Part shown: positions 1-9,720 of the stretch, piece after piece
How positions within the stretch are numbered: position 1 is the stretch's first letter
How the letters are laid out: the number at the start of each line of letters is the position of its first letter
Origin: CBDUEF01 sp018063485
GTDB taxonomy: Bacteria; Pseudomonadota; Alphaproteobacteria; Rhodobacterales; Rhodobacteraceae
Assembly: GCA_037045435.1 (NCBI GenBank)
Contig: JBAOID010000037.1
Location: 62,001 to 126,000 of the forward strand
Length of the DNA stretch: 64,000 nucleotides
Reading direction: 5' to 3'
The notes under the pieces: generated by a model
Told to the model about the DNA's origin: nothing
What the model saw: the letters and a program-made list of their open reading frames with translations, nothing else
The model's database searches: none
Made by a program: the position numbers and the translations under genes

Positions 1-4
1 CTAT

Positions 5-11
5 CCTCCTT
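5..11 (-). promoter_or_regulatory. Ribosome binding site of a further operon gene beyond the window edge
   Basis: On the minus strand this reads AAGGAGG, a near-perfect Shine-Dalgarno sequence, just after the TAA stop of the upstream ATP-binding protein gene. It implies that the leftward transporter operon continues with another gene whose start lies outside the window. That gene could be the missing substrate-binding protein, but this cannot be seen. Confidence 0.6.
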
Positions 12-17
12 CGTTGG

Positions 18-998
18 TTATGCAGGCTCGGGTGGTGGTGCGAGATGGCAGCGCACAAAGCGCTGCGGTGCCAGTTCGCGCAATTTGGGGGGCTCATGGT
101 GGCACCTCTCAACGGCGATGGTGCAACGGGTGTGAAACTCACAGCCTTTGGGGCGGCGCAAAACGCTGGGGATCTCGCCCTTGATCCCCAGATCGGCACG
201 GCGCTTGCGCGGATCGGGCTGTGGTTCGGACGCAATCAGGCTTTGCGTATAGGGATGCAGGGGTTTGGCAAAAACCGCCGAGGTCGGTCCGATTTCGACC
301 AAGCGGCCAAGGTAAAGAATGGCGATGCGGTCGGTCACATGGCGCACCATCGACAGGTTATGGCTGATCACCAGAAAAGACAGCCCAAGGCGCGTTTTCA
401 GATCGGCCATCAGGTTCAAAATCTCGCCCTGCACGGAAACATCCAGACCCGCCGTCGGCTCATCCGCGATCACCAGTGCGGGGTTCAAGGCCAGCGCGCG
501 GGCCACGCAAACCCGTCGCGCTTGTCCGCCTGACAACTCATGCGGATAGCGGGCGGCCATGGCGGGCGGCAGGCCCACCTGTTCGAGCAGTTCCGCAGCG
601 CGGGCGGCGCGGTTCGGCATGGCGATGCGGTGGATCACGAAAGGCTCGGTCAAGAGCGCGCCCACCCGCATCCGCGGGCTGAGCGAGGCCACCGGGTCTT
701 GAAACATCATCGCGGTGGCGCGACGCAGATCGGCAAAGGCGCGCGGCGTGTCCAGTGGCTTGCCCTGAAACAAAAGGCGGCCGCCCGAGATCGGTTGCAG
801 CCCCAGCATTGCCTTGGCCAGCGTTGTCTTGCCCGAGCCGGACTCGCCCACCAGCCCCAGCGTCTTGCCGGCACCAATGCCAAGGGTGATTCCCTGCAAG
901 ATATTGATACTGCGCAGCGATCCGGGCAGTAGCGTTGAAAGCACCCCACCGGTGGGCAGGGATATATCCAGATCATACGCCGACAGGATCTCGGTCAT
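18..998 (-). CDS. Dipeptide/oligopeptide-type ABC transporter, ATP-binding protein (DppF/OppF family)
   Basis: A 326-residue ATPase subunit energising uptake through the two permeases encoded upstream. Visible motifs are Walker A (GESGSGKTT, about residues 51-59), signature LSGGQ, Walker B (ALVIADEPT) with the D-loop GLDVS, and the switch histidine in VISHN. The C-terminal oligopeptide/dipeptide extension shows HPYTQSL and a cysteine-containing tail (FHTRCTIAVERC). The start overlaps the stop of the DppD-like gene by 4 nt, indicating translational coupling. The paired ATPases are typical of the nickel/peptide/opine uptake family. The substrate cannot be read from the ATPase; the neighbouring hydrolase and N-methyl-compound genes suggest an amide, peptide or betaine-like compound (inference). 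Confidence 0.9.
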   Translation of the reverse strand: MTEILSAYDLDISLPTGGVLSTLLPGSLRSINILQGITLGIGAGKTLGLVGESGSGKTTLAKAMLGLQPISGGRLLFQGKPLDTPRAFADLRRATAMMFQDPVASLSPRMRVGALLTEPFVIHRIAMPNRAARAAELLEQVGLPPAMAARYPHELSGGQARRVCVARALALNPALVIADEPTAGLDVSVQGEILNLMADLKTRLGLSFLVISHNLSMVRHVTDRIAILYLGRLVEIGPTSAVFAKPLHPYTQSLIASEPQPDPRKRRADLGIKGEIPSVLRRPKGCEFHTRCTIAVERCHHEPPKLRELAPQRFVRCHLAPPPEPA

Positions 999-1966
999 GG
1001 CTGCACCTCATGGCAGCGCGCCGCCTGAGTTTGCGAAACCCGCACATAGGGCGGAGGGTCGGTGCGGCAGCGGGGGGTGACCAAGGTGCAACGGTCGGCA
1101 AAGGCGCAGCCATCGGGGGGTGCCGCAAGGTCTGGCACGCGGCCGGGGATGGTCGGCAGCACCCGCGCTTGCCCCTCGATATGCGCCGGGTCGCATTCAA
1201 TCAATGCGCGGGTGTAGGGGTGGCGGGGGGCGTGGTAAATATCATCCACCAGCCCCTCCTCGACCACCTCGCCGGCATACATCACATAAACCCTGTCGCA
1301 GAGTTCCCCGATCACGCCCAGATGATGCGTCACCACGATGATCGCGCCCTGATATTCTTGCCGCAATTCGCGCAGCAGATGGATGATCTGCGCCTCCATC
1401 GTCACATCCAGTGCGGTGGTCGGCTCGTCCGCGATCAGTACCGAAGGTGTCATCAGCAATGCCGCCGCGATGGCCGCGCGCTGGCGCATCCCGCCCGACA
1501 TTTCATGCACAAAGCGCCCCATCGTCAGGCTTGGATCGGCAATCCCCACGCGGGCCAGCATCGCCATCGCCTGCGTCCGCTTTTGCGCGCGTGAGAGGCC
1601 TGTGCGGTGGTGCTGAAAATCCACAAGCTGATCGCCCAGTATGATCACCGGATTGAAGGCGGTCATCGGGTCTTGGAATACCACGGCAATTTCCTGGCCG
1701 CGCAGTTTGCGGCGCGCAGACTCGGGCAGCGCCAGCATATCGGTGCCGCGGCAGCGCACGGCGCCGCCCGTCACCTCGGCATTCACCCCCATCAACCCGA
1801 TCATCGCCGTGACCAGCGTTGATTTCCCGCAGCCACTTTCGCCAACGATGCCGATCACCTCGCCCGCATGTGCTGAAAGCGAAACCCCGCGCAGCGCCTG
1901 CACCGGCGCGCCATCGGTGTGAAAGCGCAGGTGCAGATTCTCAACCGCCAACAAGGGTTCGGTCAT
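995..1966 (-). CDS. Dipeptide/oligopeptide-type ABC transporter, ATP-binding protein (DppD/OppD family)
   Basis: 323-residue ATPase, partner of the DppF-like subunit. It shows Walker A (GESGCGKST), the Q-loop FQDPMTAF, signature MSGGMRQR, Walker B (VLIADEPTTALD) and the switch His in VVTHH. The C-terminal oligo_HPY region contains RHPYTRAL followed by a Cys-containing segment (FADRCTLVTPRC) as in DppD/OppD. ATG start; it overlaps the permease gene upstream and the second ATPase downstream by 4 nt each, so the transporter genes form one tightly coupled leftward transcription unit. Confidence 0.9.
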   Translation of the reverse strand: MTEPLLAVENLHLRFHTDGAPVQALRGVSLSAHAGEVIGIVGESGCGKSTLVTAMIGLMGVNAEVTGGAVRCRGTDMLALPESARRKLRGQEIAVVFQDPMTAFNPVIILGDQLVDFQHHRTGLSRAQKRTQAMAMLARVGIADPSLTMGRFVHEMSGGMRQRAAIAAALLMTPSVLIADEPTTALDVTMEAQIIHLLRELRQEYQGAIIVVTHHLGVIGELCDRVYVMYAGEVVEEGLVDDIYHAPRHPYTRALIECDPAHIEGQARVLPTIPGRVPDLAAPPDGCAFADRCTLVTPRCRTDPPPYVRVSQTQAARCHEVQP

Positions 1967-2829
1967 CGTGGCACCCTCAGCTTGAGCGTCGGGTCCAGCG
2001 CATCGCGCAACCCCTCGCCCAGAAAGGTGAAGCCGATGGTCGAAAGGATCAGAGGTATCCCCGCCGCGATCACCATCGTCGGCGCAAACCGCAACGAGGT
2101 ATAGCCGTCATAAAGGATATTGCCCCAGGAGGGCGTCGGGGGGCGCACCCCAAGGTTGAGATAGCTGAGGCCCGCCTCCAGCATGATCACCACCGGAATA
2201 TCCATGCTGAGGATGATCATCAGCGGCCCGATCACATTTGGCAGCAGATGCGCGAGAATGATCCGCAGGGATGACGCCCCAATCGTGCGCTCGGCCAGCA
2301 CGAAATCGCTGCCGCGCAGCGTCAGTGTCTGAGCGCGGATCAATCTTGCATAACCGGGGATCGACACGATCAGGATCACCAGGATCAGCGTTCCGGTGCC
2401 CGGCCCAAGGATGGTGATCACCGCCAGCGCAAACAGGATCATCGGCAGCGAGCTGAACGAGTCAAACAGCAACACCAGCACCGCATCGAGCCAACGCGGC
2501 CCGAACCCTGCGATCAGGCCCAACAGCATCCCGCAAATCCCCGCCAAGCCCGTCGCCGTCAGCGCAATCGTCAATGCCGTGCGCCCGCCCCAGATGATCC
2601 GCGAAAGCGTGTCGCGGCCAAGCTGATCGGTGCCCGCCCAATGCGCCAGGCTTGGGGGTTGAAACTTGTGCGCCACGTCGATCTTGATTGGATCATAGGG
2701 CGCGAGCAGGGGTGCTGAAATCGCCATCACGATGAAGGATGCCACCAGCACCAGGCCCATCGCCCCCATCGGGTCGCGCAGCAATGCGCCAAGGGCGGAT
2801 TTGGGGCCAGATCTACCCACGAAGCGCAT
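1963..2829 (-). CDS. Dipeptide/oligopeptide-type ABC transporter permease (DppC family)
   Basis: 288-residue inner-membrane permease of the BPD_transp_1 fold. The N-terminus carries one membrane segment (about residues 25-45), then a DppC-specific loop with the motif GTDQLGRDTLSRI, then further transmembrane segments. The EAA loop region (about residues 175-195, around VLAERTIGAS) docks on the ATPases. It overlaps the DppB-like gene by 17 nt and the DppD-like gene by 4 nt. Length and motif order are normal for the family; no sign of damage. Confidence 0.88.
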   Translation of the reverse strand: MRFVGRSGPKSALGALLRDPMGAMGLVLVASFIVMAISAPLLAPYDPIKIDVAHKFQPPSLAHWAGTDQLGRDTLSRIIWGGRTALTIALTATGLAGICGMLLGLIAGFGPRWLDAVLVLLFDSFSSLPMILFALAVITILGPGTGTLILVILIVSIPGYARLIRAQTLTLRGSDFVLAERTIGASSLRIILAHLLPNVIGPLMIILSMDIPVVIMLEAGLSYLNLGVRPPTPSWGNILYDGYTSLRFAPTMVIAAGIPLILSTIGFTFLGEGLRDALDPTLKLRVPR

Positions 2830-3763
2830 CCCGCACCCTTGGGTCCAGCCGCGCGATCAGCAGATCGGCGCAGGTCACCACCAGCAGGTAAAACGCGGTC
2901 ATGAACAACACCGTCCCCATCACCACCGGATAATTGCGCTTTTGCACCGCCGCAGTGATCAGCGTGCCGATGCCGGGCCGCGAAAACACGCTTTCCACGA
3001 AAACCGCCGAGGACAGCACAGAGCCAAGCCCGACCGCCAGAATGGCGATGGTGGGGATTATCGCGATCCTGAGCGCGTAGCGGAACACCACAATCCGCTC
3101 GGGCAGGCCAAAGGCGCGGGCGGTGCGGATATGGTTTGCGCCCATCACCTCCAGCATCGAGGCTCGCACCAGCCGCGCAATATAGCCAACCCAGGTGATG
3201 CCGATGGAAAATGCGGGCAGAAGGATGGCGAGGAACTGGCTTTTGAAATCACCCGCCTCTCCCGCCCCGATGGCGGGCAGCCAACCCAGCCAGACCGCAA
3301 AGATCAGCAGGGAATAAAGCGCTATCACGAAGGACGGCACCGAGATCATGCCAACCGAAAGGATGCCAAGCAGCCGATCCAGCAGGGTTCCGCGATAGAC
3401 CACGGCCAGACAGCCCAACCCGATCCCGCAAACCAGCGCCCAGCCCAGCGCCACAAGGCCCAGCATCAGGGTTTTGGGAAATGCCTCAAGGATCACATCC
3501 AGAACCGGGCGGCGTGACCAGACATCAAAGCCCAGATTGCCCGTCGCTGCGTTCCTGAAAAAGTTCCACACCTGCACCAGCACCGGCTGATCCAGCCCCA
3601 TCCGCTCGATCAGCAGGGCCTTCAATTCCGGCGTCGCGCGTGGGCCAAGGGCTATCGAGGCCGGATCCCCCGGCACCAGAAACACCATCGCATACATACC
3701 TAGCATGACCACAAACAAGATCAGCACCGCCAACAACACACGTTTGATCGCATAGATCAGCAC
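2813..3763 (-). CDS. Dipeptide/oligopeptide-type ABC transporter permease (DppB family)
   Basis: 316-residue inner-membrane permease, partner of the DppC-like subunit. The N-terminal membrane segment carries the usual DppB start (MLIYAIKRVLLAVL), followed by the periplasmic motif VFLVPGDPA and five further hydrophobic segments with the cytoplasmic EAA-type loop (around TARAFGLPERIV). It is the first transporter gene after the hydrolase gene, from which it is separated by only 27 nt, so hydrolase and transporter probably share a transcript. No substrate-binding protein gene is present in the window. Confidence 0.88.
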   Translation of the reverse strand: MLIYAIKRVLLAVLILFVVMLGMYAMVFLVPGDPASIALGPRATPELKALLIERMGLDQPVLVQVWNFFRNAATGNLGFDVWSRRPVLDVILEAFPKTLMLGLVALGWALVCGIGLGCLAVVYRGTLLDRLLGILSVGMISVPSFVIALYSLLIFAVWLGWLPAIGAGEAGDFKSQFLAILLPAFSIGITWVGYIARLVRASMLEVMGANHIRTARAFGLPERIVVFRYALRIAIIPTIAILAVGLGSVLSSAVFVESVFSRPGIGTLITAAVQKRNYPVVMGTVLFMTAFYLLVVTCADLLIARLDPRVRDALRG

Positions 3764-3790
3764 GGGCGGTGTAACCTCGCTGTGGCTGGG

Positions 3791-5814
3791 TTAAACCATG
3801 TCACGCGCTATCCTTTCGTGCCAATGGCGGGAAAACACCAGTTTGCCGTTTTCGGTCAGCTCGATATCCATCTCGATGGTAAAATGACTGGCATCGCATG
3901 ACATGCTGCCCCAGGAGTGGTGTCCGATGGTGGCATCGCTCCGCCGGATCTCAACCCTGTAATCGGTGACAACCTTGGCAGAAAGCGGGTCGCCGTCAAC
4001 ACAGTCATGGCGCACAAACCCCACCCCGCGATGGGTCTGGCCGATATCGGGCATTTCGGTTTCATAGGCCCCGCGCGGGAAGGTCACGCTCATCAGTCCA
4101 GACAGCAGATCACGCGCGATCTGCCTGCGATGGCCCGGCGGGGCAGGGTGCTGGATGATCGGTGCCGCCGTTGCCGCCACCGGCGGATCAAAGGCCCGAA
4201 GCTGTGCATCGGCGGGGTTTTCTGGCCGCACCGGAAGCTCCAGCCAGCTTTCGCCCAAATGCAGCGTCAGCGTGGCAAGCTCGGGTGAGGGCCAGGCAAT
4301 CGGAAAATAGGTGGTGGACAGCGAAACCGCGATACGATGCCCCGCCGGAAAGGCATGGGCGATATCGTCCAACTCGACCACCGCGTCATAGATCCGCCCC
4401 GGCTCCAATGCGCTGGGGTGTTCGTGGCTGATCCGATGCGTCAGGTTCAACAGGCCCAAGGTCACGCGGGTTGAGCGCCCGTCAGGTGCGACATCGTTCA
4501 AGCGCACCGCCACCAAAGCCTGCGGCTTGTCCGATGAAAACCGGATATGCAGCGCAGGCGCGCCCAGAATCTCGACGACCTCGCTCAAGCACCTCGCTTT
4601 GAAACAGCAGCGAGCCGCCATCATCCTCACGTTGATCTCCGGGCCAATCCGCATCATCGCCATAGCGCCCAACCTCACCCGCGCCCAGGCCGACCCATAG
4701 CGGCGAGCAGATCGAAACTGGCGCGGGTGCAGGCTGCTCCGGCCCAAGGCCACCCTTGGTGGAAAGGTAATGGCGTTGCGGTATGATCCGGGGCGAGGGC
4801 CAGATTTGCTCACCCACCCAACGGCCCGCGCGGCTGGTGTAGCAGGTCTGCGGCGGCACCGATTCCTGCATCCAGACCCGCAGCATCGGCTCGTCCATGA
4901 TGCCCGTCGGGCGCCCCTTCAGCCAATGATCCAGCCAGCGCAGCACCTCTTGCAGCCAGCCAATCGCCGGTTCCACGCTGACATCCTGCGGATAGGAATG
5001 CGCCCAGGGCCCGATCAACCCGCGCCGGGGGCCAGACAGCCCCGCCATCAATCGCGGCACGGTTTCAGAGTAATTATCCGCCCAGCCGCTGACCGCATAA
5101 ACCGGAATCGTGATCGCCGGGAAATCCTCGCAGACCGAGCCTTGCTGCCAATAGCCATCACGCCGTTGGTGCCGCATCCATTCGATGATCCAGGGCTGCG
5201 TTTGCCTCTTGCCGCGCGCGCCACATCTTGCGCCATGGCGCACCCACGATCACCGGATCGGGCGGCAGATCGTTCATCGCCAGCATTGTCGAGGACCAGT
5301 CGAAATTATCCTTGGAAAGGCAGCCGCCGACCCAGTGAATATCGGTGGCATAGCGATCATCTGTCGATCCAACCGTGATGACGGTTTTCAGCGCAGGCGG
5401 CTGTCGCGCTGCGATTTGCAACCCGTTGAACCCGCCCCAGGAAATGCCGATCATTGCCACCTGACCATCGCACCACGCCTGCGCCGCGATCCAGGCGATG
5501 GCATCACAGCCGTCAATCTGCTCTTGCGGGGTATATTCGTCGGTGATCACGCCCTCGCTGTCACCGGTGCCGCGAATATCGAGCCGGATGCAGGCATATC
5601 CGTGGCCCGCAAGCCAGTAATGCATCGGATCATCGCGGGGCCGGGTTCCGTCGCGTTTGCGATAGGGCAGGTATTCCAACAGCGCCGGAATCGGATGTGT
5701 TTCTGCATTTTCCGGCAGCCACATCCGCGCCGCCAGCCGCGTGCCATCGGGCAACGGCACGAAGATGTTTTCGATCACCTGCACAGAAAACGGAAAGGTC
5801 GTTTCGGTTTCCAC
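3791..5814 (-). CDS. CocE/NonD-type hydrolase (S15 family), frame broken twice
   Basis: Alpha/beta hydrolase of the CocE/NonD and X-Pro dipeptidyl-peptidase (S15) class, which cleaves esters, amides or N-terminal dipeptides. About 670 residues can be assembled, the usual family length, but three frames must be joined. The first part has the nucleophile elbow GISWGG and the family motif RLDIRGTGDSEG. A +1 base near 5199 moves the reading to the part with SGWADNYSE and IGPWAHSYP. Another +1 base near 4587 leads into the jelly-roll C-terminal domain (VAPDGRSTRVTLG). Start chosen at GTG 5814, preceded by AAGGGAG; the longer upstream reading runs into the divergent promoter. Both breaks look like single extra bases, so sequence error is as likely as a pseudogene. 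It heads the transporter operon and may act on the imported substrate (inference). Confidence 0.8.
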
Positions 5815-5831
5815 TATCGGTATCTCCCTTG

Positions 5832-5940
5832 TTGAACGATCATATAACTGCGAATCGTTTTGGCGCAAATGGTTTTTGCCGAGCCAGCTTTGCCCCGGTT
5901 GACGCAAAACTCGGAAACGTGTTACTGAACGATCATTCAA
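5832..5940. promoter_or_regulatory. Divergent promoter region with two similar palindromic operator-like sites
   Basis: Two related sites share TGAACGATCAT: 5832-5847 (TTGAACGATCATATAA) and 5925-5940 (CTGAACGATCATTCAA). The second contains a 14-bp near-perfect palindrome, TGAACGATCATTCA. They sit just upstream of the hydrolase and flavoprotein genes. TTGACG (5899-5904) and TTACTG (5922-5927), 17 bp apart, could be the rightward -35/-10, with the right-hand site over the -10. The palindrome shape resembles TetR-family operators, but no such regulator gene lies in the window, so the regulator is unknown. Confidence 0.55.
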
Positions 5941-5953
5941 CAAAGAGACCGCC

Positions 5954-8004
5954 ATGCCCCGCAACCCTCGCTATGACATCTTGTTCGAACCCATGCGCAT
6001 CGGGCCGCTGACGGCTCCGAACCGGTTTTTTCAGGTGCCCCATGCCTCGGGGATGACCAATGCCGCGCCGAATGTGCGGGCGGCGTTTCGCGAGACCAAG
6101 GCTGAGGGCGGCTGGGGCGTTGTTTGCACCGGGGCTTGTTCCGTCGATCCAAGTTCTGATGACGCGCCCTTTCCCTTCGCCTCTATCTGGGACGAATCCG
6201 ACATTCGGGCCCATGCGGTGATGACCGAAGCGGTCCACAAACACGGCGCGCTGGCGGGGGTGGAGCTCTGGCATGGCGGGGCGGCAGCGGTGAACCGCAA
6301 TTCCCGTATTGCCCCGCTTTCGCCTTCGGGCGTGCCGTGGATGGCCACGCATGTCGGATTCATGTCGGCCCAACGGCCCAAGATCATGGATGCCGCCGAC
6401 ATCCGCGACCTGATCCGCTGGCACAAGGAGGCTGCTATCCGCTCTGAACGCGCCGGCTTTGATATCCTTTATGTCTACGCCGGGATGGGGTATCTGCCCT
6501 ATCAATTCCTGCTGTCCGATTACAATCAAGCGCAGCGATGCCTATGGCGGATCGGTCGCCAATCGGGTGCGCCTTGTGGCCGAATTGATCGACACGGTGC
6601 GCGAAGCGGTGCATGGCCGCTGTGCGGTAGCGCTGCGCATGTCGATGCAGGAATTGCGCGCCCGCCCCTCGGAAGTGGCCCCATCAGAGGCGCATGAGGT
6701 GATCACCCTGCTGAAAGACGCGCCTGATCTTTTCGACGTGAAGATGGATTACAGCGCCCATGATTGCGCGCCGTCGCGGTTTTCGGCCGAAGCCAGCCAC
6801 GAGCCGGTGATAGACTTCATCAAAACCCTTACCGACAAGCCCGTGGTCGGCGTTGGCCGCTTCACCTCGCCCGATACGATGGTATCGCAGATCAGACGCG
6901 GCGTGCTGGATTTCATCGGCGGTGCGCGTCCCTCGATCGCTGATCCGTTCCTGCCCGCAAAGATCAACGAAGGCCGCGAGGATGACATCCGCGAGTGCAT
7001 CGGCTGCAACATCTGCATTTCAAGCTGGCATGATGGGCGTCTGGGTGCGCTGCACGCAAAACCCCACGGCGGGTGAGGAATGGCGGCGCGGCTGGCATCC
7101 CGAGATTGTCACCCGAGACAGCAGCGACACTGCCCTTGTCATCGGTGGTGGCCCTGCCGGGCTTGAGACAGCGCTTACCCTGGCGCGACGTGGGATGACG
7201 GTTTCGATTGCGGACAAGGCGCGTGATTTCGGCGGGAGGCTCTTGTGGGAAACCACTCTGCCGGGCCTGTCGCAATGGGGCCGTGTGGCCGATTACCGCC
7301 TTGGCCAGTTGCGAAAACTGCCCAATGTCTCACTATATCCCGAAAGCGAGCTGACGCCAGCCGATGCGCTGGAGTTCGGTGCGGCCCATCTGATCATAGC
7401 CACCGGCGCGCGTTGGACGGCGGCGCTTTGCGGGGCGAACGAGTTGCCCACCGAGGCCTTGCAAGCTCCGCGCGTCTTTACCCCCGATGACATCGCGGCG
7501 GGCACAAAGATCGAAGGCCCCATCGCGGTTTTCGACTTCGACAATTATTATATGGGGTCAGCGGTGGCCGAGCATCTGGCCGCAACGGGGGCCGAAGTGA
7601 CCTATATCACCACCGCAGGTGCCGCCAGCGCCTGGAGCTTCATGACCAACGAACAGCCTGGCATCCATCAGGCGCTTGCCCGTCGCGGCATTTCCTTGCG
7701 CACGCTGGAAATAGTGACCGGTTTCGATGGCAGCGCCCTGACGCTTGCGCAGATTTTCAGCAACGAGCCGCGCGAGATCGCCGCTCGCTCGCTGGTGATC
7801 GTTGGCCAAAGATCAGGCGGATCAGCGCTTTACGACGTGCTGGCCAAAGCCAACCCTGCGCAATCGCTGCACCTGACGGGCGACGCAAAGGCACCGGGGG
7901 CCATCGCCCATGCGGTGTATCAAGGCCATAAGACCGCGCGCGAGATCGGGCAATCTGCTGCCACAATCCGCCGCGATGGCCCCTTTGCCGTGGCAGCGCC
8001 ATGA
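5954..8004 (+). CDS. Trimethylamine dehydrogenase/DgcA-like iron-sulfur flavoprotein, frame broken twice
   Basis: About 680 residues when three frames are joined. The order is that of trimethylamine/histamine/dimethylglycine dehydrogenases: an N-terminal FMN-binding Old-Yellow-Enzyme barrel (PNRFFQVPHASG, GVELWHGG, YLPYQFL, RSDAYGGS, GARPSIADPFLP), then a 4Fe-4S motif CIGCNIC followed by a further Cys in RCTQNP, then a C-terminal FAD/NAD-type domain (VIGGGPAGLETA, IATGARW). Single extra bases near 6530 and 7035 break the frame. The cysteine that binds FMN covalently in trimethylamine dehydrogenase (VPHC) is Ala here, and Tyr60 of its substrate bowl (NTEYCS) corresponds to Ala (CTGACS), so trimethylamine is unlikely to be the substrate. 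It overlaps the MttB-like gene by 4 nt. Oxidative N-demethylation is inferred. Confidence 0.8.
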
Positions 8005-9530
8005 CCACACACTCCACCCGCCGCCGCCCCGGACGAGGCCCGCGCAATGCCTCAAGCCTGAGCCAAGCCCCGTTTCGCCAAGTCGAACGCCGATACACCC
8101 CGATCGAGGTGTTAACCCCCGATCATATCGAAGCGATCCACACCACCGCGCTGACCGTTCTGGCCGAGATCGGCATGAAGGTTCTCAGCGCCCCCGCCCG
8201 CAAGTTGTTTGCCGATGCAGGTGCCGAAGTGCGCGGCGAGATGGTGCATCTGGACGCCGGGCTTGTTGGCGAGCGGCTGAAAACCGTTCCGGCGACATTC
8301 ACGCTTGAGGCCCGCAACCCCGCGCATAACCTGCGTGTTGGCGGCAAGCACATGATCTACGCCTCGGTTGGTGGCCCGGCTTATGTGATGGATAATGACC
8401 TTGGCCGCCGCGACGGCACTTTTGCCGAGATGTGCGACTATTTGCGGCTGGTGCAATCGCTGAACGTGCTGCATCAAGAAGGCGGCGGCCCATTCGAGCC
8501 GCTTGATCTGCCCGCCAACACCCGCCACCTGGATATCTATCACGCCCAAATCACCCTGTTGGACAAGAACTGGCAGACCCAGACCCTTGGCACCCAGCGC
8601 ACGATGGACGGGATCGAAATGGCTGCGATCTCGCTTGGCACCACACCCGAAGGGTTGAAAACCCGCCCCACCCTGTTGGGCATCATCAATACCAACTCCC
8701 CCCTGCAACTCGATCTCCCGATGTCCGAAGGGCTGATTGCGATGGCCTCGCACGGGCAGGTTCTGGCGATCACCCCGTTCACGCTGGCGGGTGCGATGAG
8801 CCCTGTCACGCTGGCGGGGGCGCTGGTTCAGCAACATGCCGAGGCCATGGCAGGCATTGTGCTCACGCAAATCGTGCGGCCTGGCGTGCCGGTGATGTAT
8901 GGCGGCTTTACCTCCAACGTCGATATGCGTTCGGGTGCTCCTGCTTTTGGCACGCCGGAATACACCAAGGCCGCGCAGGCTTCGGGGCAATTGGCCCGCC
9001 ACATTGGTGTGCCGTTCCGGTCTTCCAATGTGACGGCGGCGAATGCGGTGGATTTCCAGGCCGCCTATGAAAGCCAGATGGCAATCTGGGGCGCGCTGAT
9101 GGGGGGCGCACATCTGTTGAACCATGCGGCGGGCTGGATGCACGGCGGGCTGACCGCCAGTTTTGAAAAGCTGATCCTCGATGCCGAAATGCTGCAAATG
9201 ATGGATGCCTATTTCGAGCCGATTGTGGTCGATGACGCCACGCTTGCATTGGATGCGATCCGCGAGGTGGGCCCGGCAGGGCATTTCTTTGGTGCCCAAC
9301 ATACGATGGCGCGCTATGAGACCGCGTTTTACACACCGATGGTATCGAACTGGGACAATCACGGCTCCTGGTTGGAGCGTGGCGGCATCACCGCCCCCCA
9401 GCGCGCCAATACGATCTGGAAGGCAATGCTGGCCGATTATGAACAGCCCGCCATTGATCCTTCGATCGACGCGGCCTTGCGCGATTTCATGGAACGCCGC
9501 CGCCGCGAAGGCGGCGCGCCGATGAACTGA
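8001..9530 (+). CDS. MttB-family (trimethylamine methyltransferase-like) protein without pyrrolysine
   Basis: 509-residue member of the MttB superfamily, whose archaeal founder transfers a methyl group from trimethylamine to a corrinoid protein using a UAG-encoded pyrrolysine. This gene is one uninterrupted frame with no internal TAG, so it belongs to the non-Pyl group, known members of which demethylate quaternary amines such as glycine betaine, proline betaine or carnitine. Family features include the N-terminal helix LTPDHIEAIHTTAL and the barrel core GGFTSNVDMRSGAP and LNHAAGWMHGG. ATG overlaps the stop of the flavoprotein gene, indicating coupling. No corrinoid protein gene is adjacent, so either the methyl acceptor is encoded elsewhere or the chemistry differs. 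Substrate not determinable from sequence. Confidence 0.85.
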   Translation: MTTHSTRRRPGRGPRNASSLSQAPFRQVERRYTPIEVLTPDHIEAIHTTALTVLAEIGMKVLSAPARKLFADAGAEVRGEMVHLDAGLVGERLKTVPATFTLEARNPAHNLRVGGKHMIYASVGGPAYVMDNDLGRRDGTFAEMCDYLRLVQSLNVLHQEGGGPFEPLDLPANTRHLDIYHAQITLLDKNWQTQTLGTQRTMDGIEMAAISLGTTPEGLKTRPTLLGIINTNSPLQLDLPMSEGLIAMASHGQVLAITPFTLAGAMSPVTLAGALVQQHAEAMAGIVLTQIVRPGVPVMYGGFTSNVDMRSGAPAFGTPEYTKAAQASGQLARHIGVPFRSSNVTAANAVDFQAAYESQMAIWGALMGGAHLLNHAAGWMHGGLTASFEKLILDAEMLQMMDAYFEPIVVDDATLALDAIREVGPAGHFFGAQHTMARYETAFYTPMVSNWDNHGSWLERGGITAPQRANTIWKAMLADYEQPAIDPSIDAALRDFMERRRREGGAPMN

Positions 9531-9720
9531 TCCTGGCTTCGGGGTGGCCCAGGCCGTTCCCTTGCGCGGAGTTCACCATCGCAAACGGGAGGCGGGATTT
9601 TCTTGCTGGCTGTCCTTGGCCGCTGTTGTCGGGAAGACGCGTGTTACAAAGAGGTATGATAACCCCCTTTGCACCGGCATTCTATCCGGTTCGAAGACCC
9701 GCCTTCTGATTGATCCTTCG

